64,000 bases of DNA, from positions 248,001 to 312,000 of the forward strand of contig CAVTLG010000002.1 of the NCBI GenBank assembly GCA_963735495.1, written 5' to 3'. Positions within the stretch are counted from its first letter, which is position 1, and every line of letters begins with the position of its first letter. The notes beneath the pieces were generated by a model. It was not told the origin of the DNA. It did not search any database and saw nothing but the letters and a program-made list of their open reading frames with translations. This document shows, piece after piece, positions 61,985 through 64,000 of the stretch. The position numbers were made by a program, and so were the translations under genes. The DNA comes from CAVTLG01 sp963735495. GTDB taxonomy: Bacteria > Chloroflexota > Ktedonobacteria > Ktedonobacterales > Ktedonobacteraceae.

Positions 61985-62641
61985 CTACTCCATACGCTGC
62001 ATCAGACCCTGTTGCCAGGCCAGCACTGCTGCCTGCGTACGATCCATCAACTGCAATTTGCTTAAAATATTGCTCACATGAACCTTCACGGTTTTTTCGC
62101 TAATGGTAAGCTGCTGCCCAATCTCACTGTTTGAGCGACCGACCGCGACATGTCGTAAAACTTCCAATTCGCGTTCACTCAGTTCAGCAAACAGATTGGG
62201 CGTGTTATCCTGCTCGCCGCGCCAATCACGCACCAAACGAGAGGCGACACGTGAGTTAAGGACCGTCTCGCTCCTCATGGCTTTGCGAATAACATCCGCC
62301 AGTTCACCAGGCTTGATATCCTTCAGGATATACGAAAGCGCACCAACCCTCAGGGCGGGAAAGATATATTCATCGTTATGATGCGAGGTGAGCACGATAA
62401 TGTGTGAGAGCGGAGAGATCAATTTTATGCGACGCGTTGCTTCAATCCCACCCATTCCTGGCATCGACAAATCCATTAGCACAACATCTGGATGGAGATC
62501 GGCAACCATATCGACGGCCTCTTCTCCTGAACCCGCCTCTCCAACAATCTGAAAATCGGGCTGTATTTCGAGAAAGGCGCGCACTCCCTGCCGCACCAAC
62601 GCATGATCGTCCACCACCAAAATCGTAATATGTTCTGGCAT
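61985..62641 (-). CDS. NarL/LuxR-type response regulator
   Basis: A 218-residue regulator from ATG 62641 (MPEHITILVVDDHALVRQGV). The receiver domain has the phosphoacceptor Asp in DVVLMDLSMPGMGGIEATRR (about residue 55) and the Lys in YILKDIKPGEL (about residue 105). The C-terminal LuxR HTH has LSERELEVLRHVAVGRSNSE and KTVKVHVSNILSKL (residues about 155-205). The start codon overlaps the stop of the kinase gene by one base pair of ATGA, so the two form one operon and one signalling pair. Confidence 0.94.
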   Translation of the reverse strand: MPEHITILVVDDHALVRQGVRAFLEIQPDFQIVGEAGSGEEAVDMVADLHPDVVLMDLSMPGMGGIEATRRIKLISPLSHIIVLTSHHNDEYIFPALRVGALSYILKDIKPGELADVIRKAMRSETVLNSRVASRLVRDWRGEQDNTPNLFAELSERELEVLRHVAVGRSNSEIGQQLTISEKTVKVHVSNILSKLQLMDRTQAAVLAWQQGLMQRME

Positions 62642-64000
62642 CAAGCTTTTTCCTTTTCCTCGTCTCTGGTATCCAGCAGGCACACTATTTGTATCGTTGT
62701 ACCATTACCTGGTGAACTTTCAACGTTCATATGACCATTCACCGCCTCTATACGCTCCTGCATTGAGAGTAAACCAACACTCTTGCCCCGCTCAGCGTCA
62801 ATAGTAAAGCCCTGTCCATTATCAACAATAGTCATCACAAGCTGCTTTTGCGCACAACGCAATGACACCTGAGCACGGGTTGCCTCGCTATGACGCGCAA
62901 CATTGGAGAGAGCTTCCTGCGCAATGCGATAATAGGCATCCTCTATCAGCGGCGGAATACCCTGTATCATCTCGATCTGGATGGTGAGTTGGATACTTCT
63001 TTGCTGAGCCCAATCCTTCACATGTTCCTGAAGAGCCTGCGCCAGTCCTTTGCTTTCAAGGACCGCAGGGCGCATCGCGTGGATCATCGTAGTCAATTCC
63101 TGCTGAGTTTGCTGCACCTGTTGCTCAATCAATTCCAAGCGTTTTTTAGCAGCATTCGCATTGATGTCCACTAATTCTTTCGCTGTCGATACTTGCAAAG
63201 AGAGAGCAAAGACCTGCTGCTTCACACTATCGTGCAGTTCACGTGCCAGACGATTGCGTTCCTCCAACATCACTAGCTGCTGCTGTGCCTGAAAAAACTG
63301 CTGTAATTGTCCAGCCATGCCATTGAGTTGCAGCGACACCTGGCTTATTTCATCAGCGCTCGTATCTTTAATTGCCACTGTAAAATTACCCTGGCTCCAT
63401 TGATTGATAACCTCGCTAAGCTTGCTGAAGCGACTGGTGAAGCCGCGTGCGGTAAAAAAGCCAAAAATGGTGCTTACAATGCCCAAAATGACAGAGAAAA
63501 TAAGAGCGACAACGAGTACATCAATGAACGTTGCCAATCCAAAGTTCCCCAGTCCAGCGATTTGAGGATGATCTGCTTTCCAGACCAGTGCTCCGACGAC
63601 ACTGGCATCCTTCGCACGAATCGGCTCAACATCCACAAAGCCCTCATTCACCTTGACGCTCGTGTTTGTGACTTTTCCTCCTGTCAGTGTTGCCTGTAAC
63701 AGGGCATTGGCAGAGGCGGGCAGATGGGTAGCAAGTGTCTCACCAATATGCACAGACTCATCGCCCTGGGAAGCTTCCACCTTTCCTTGCCGATCAACCG
63801 CCACCAGAAAGCCATGGCTGCCCAGAGACGTTGAGGATTGGAAAGACTGCAATAAACTTTGCATACCCTGGCGATCAAATTGGTGGTTCGGTACATACAA
63901 CGCCGCGTTTACAGCAAGTTGCTGGAACTGATACTCATACCCAAGTGATGAGTTAAAGATAGTATTCATTACCCACAAGCTGAATGCCGCCAGGGAGAGC
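62641..64000 (-). CDS. NarX/LiaS-type sensor histidine kinase, cut by the window end
   Basis: The readable part is about 450 residues and the frame continues past 64000, so the N-terminal membrane segment (LSLAAFSLWVMNTIF) is incomplete. The periplasmic sensing part (about 130 residues) is followed by a transmembrane helix (ATFIDVLVVALIFSVILGIV), HAMP (FTSRFSKLSEVINQWSQGNF), the HisKA_3 dimerisation motif with the phosphorylated His (ERNRLARELHDSVKQQVFA) and the ATPase domain (VDNGQGFTIDAE, GLLSMQERIEAVNG). It pairs with the response regulator just downstream. The signal is unknown. Confidence 0.93.
   Translation of the reverse strand, partial: LSLAAFSLWVMNTIFNSSLGYEYQFQQLAVNAALYVPNHQFDRQGMQSLLQSFQSSTSLGSHGFLVAVDRQGKVEASQGDESVHIGETLATHLPASANALLQATLTGGKVTNTSVKVNEGFVDVEPIRAKDASVVGALVWKADHPQIAGLGNFGLATFIDVLVVALIFSVILGIVSTIFGFFTARGFTSRFSKLSEVINQWSQGNFTVAIKDTSADEISQVSLQLNGMAGQLQQFFQAQQQLVMLEERNRLARELHDSVKQQVFALSLQVSTAKELVDINANAAKKRLELIEQQVQQTQQELTTMIHAMRPAVLESKGLAQALQEHVKDWAQQRSIQLTIQIEMIQGIPPLIEDAYYRIAQEALSNVARHSEATRAQVSLRCAQKQLVMTIVDNGQGFTIDAERGKSVGLLSMQERIEAVNGHMNVESSPGNGTTIQIVCLLDTRDEEKEKA

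Overview
The window looks like chromosome from a Ktedonobacteria-like member of the Chloroflexota. That is inferred from gene content: F420-type LLM oxidoreductases, many Ser/Thr kinases including one fused to WD40 repeats, a sigma-70-like protein with repeated C-terminal helix-turn-helix units, tandem YbjQ-type proteins, a CarH-like MerR/B12 regulator, DUF4010/MgtC and MoxR/DUF58 pairs, and a solo TnpB. No 16S or 23S gene is present, so the placement is not proven. Most of the window is dense, moderately GC-rich housekeeping DNA. AT-richer islands (about 8.6-10.3 kb, 24.2 kb and 48.9-51.3 kb) hold what look like acquired genes.

Layout. 0-8 kb: a decayed LLM oxidoreductase, cytochrome bd oxidase (cydAB plus a small membrane protein), an Lrp/AsnC regulator and two tandem-domain YbjQ-like proteins. 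8-15 kb: an inositol-monophosphatase-like gene coupled to an internally deleted XRE/DUF5919 regulator, a sigma-like protein, a solo TnpB and an intact LLM oxidoreductase. 15-24 kb: KGG stress protein, DUF4010 transporter, M48 protease, sugar isomerase-like protein, an orphan 5S rRNA with its own promoter and terminator, a GT4 glycosyltransferase and PolX. 24-35 kb: split chromate transporter, secreted carbohydrate-binding protein, two GT9 glycosyltransferases, superoxide dismutase, response regulator, HicAB, and a HAS-barrel/HerA pair. 35-46 kb: MoxR-DUF58, citrate synthase with a divergent HTH gene, a molybdopterin oxidoreductase and YabN/MazG. 46-52 kb: MGDG-synthase-like glycosyltransferase, a two-gene AAA ATPase + DUF4435 operon (PARIS-type anti-phage defence, AriA/AriB) and an acyl-CoA dehydrogenase. 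52-58 kb: two Ser/Thr kinases and a frameshifted MerR-B12 regulator with a membrane protein. 58-64 kb: a 1.18-kb IS66-type element carrying a short-chain dehydrogenase, rplU-rpmA, and a two-component system cut by the window end.

Most notable: (1) the AriA/AriB-like operon with its own consensus promoter; (2) an IS66-derived unit with perfect 17-bp GTAA ends and an exact 8-bp target duplication that carries an SDR gene instead of most of the transposase; (3) an orphan 5S rRNA transcription unit; (4) a dispersed palindromic repeat family in four places, plus a TA-flanked 105-bp MITE; (5) several genes caught in decay or frameshift, including a MerR-B12 regulator broken in a run of eight A/T bases with a 10-bp direct-repeat operator upstream.
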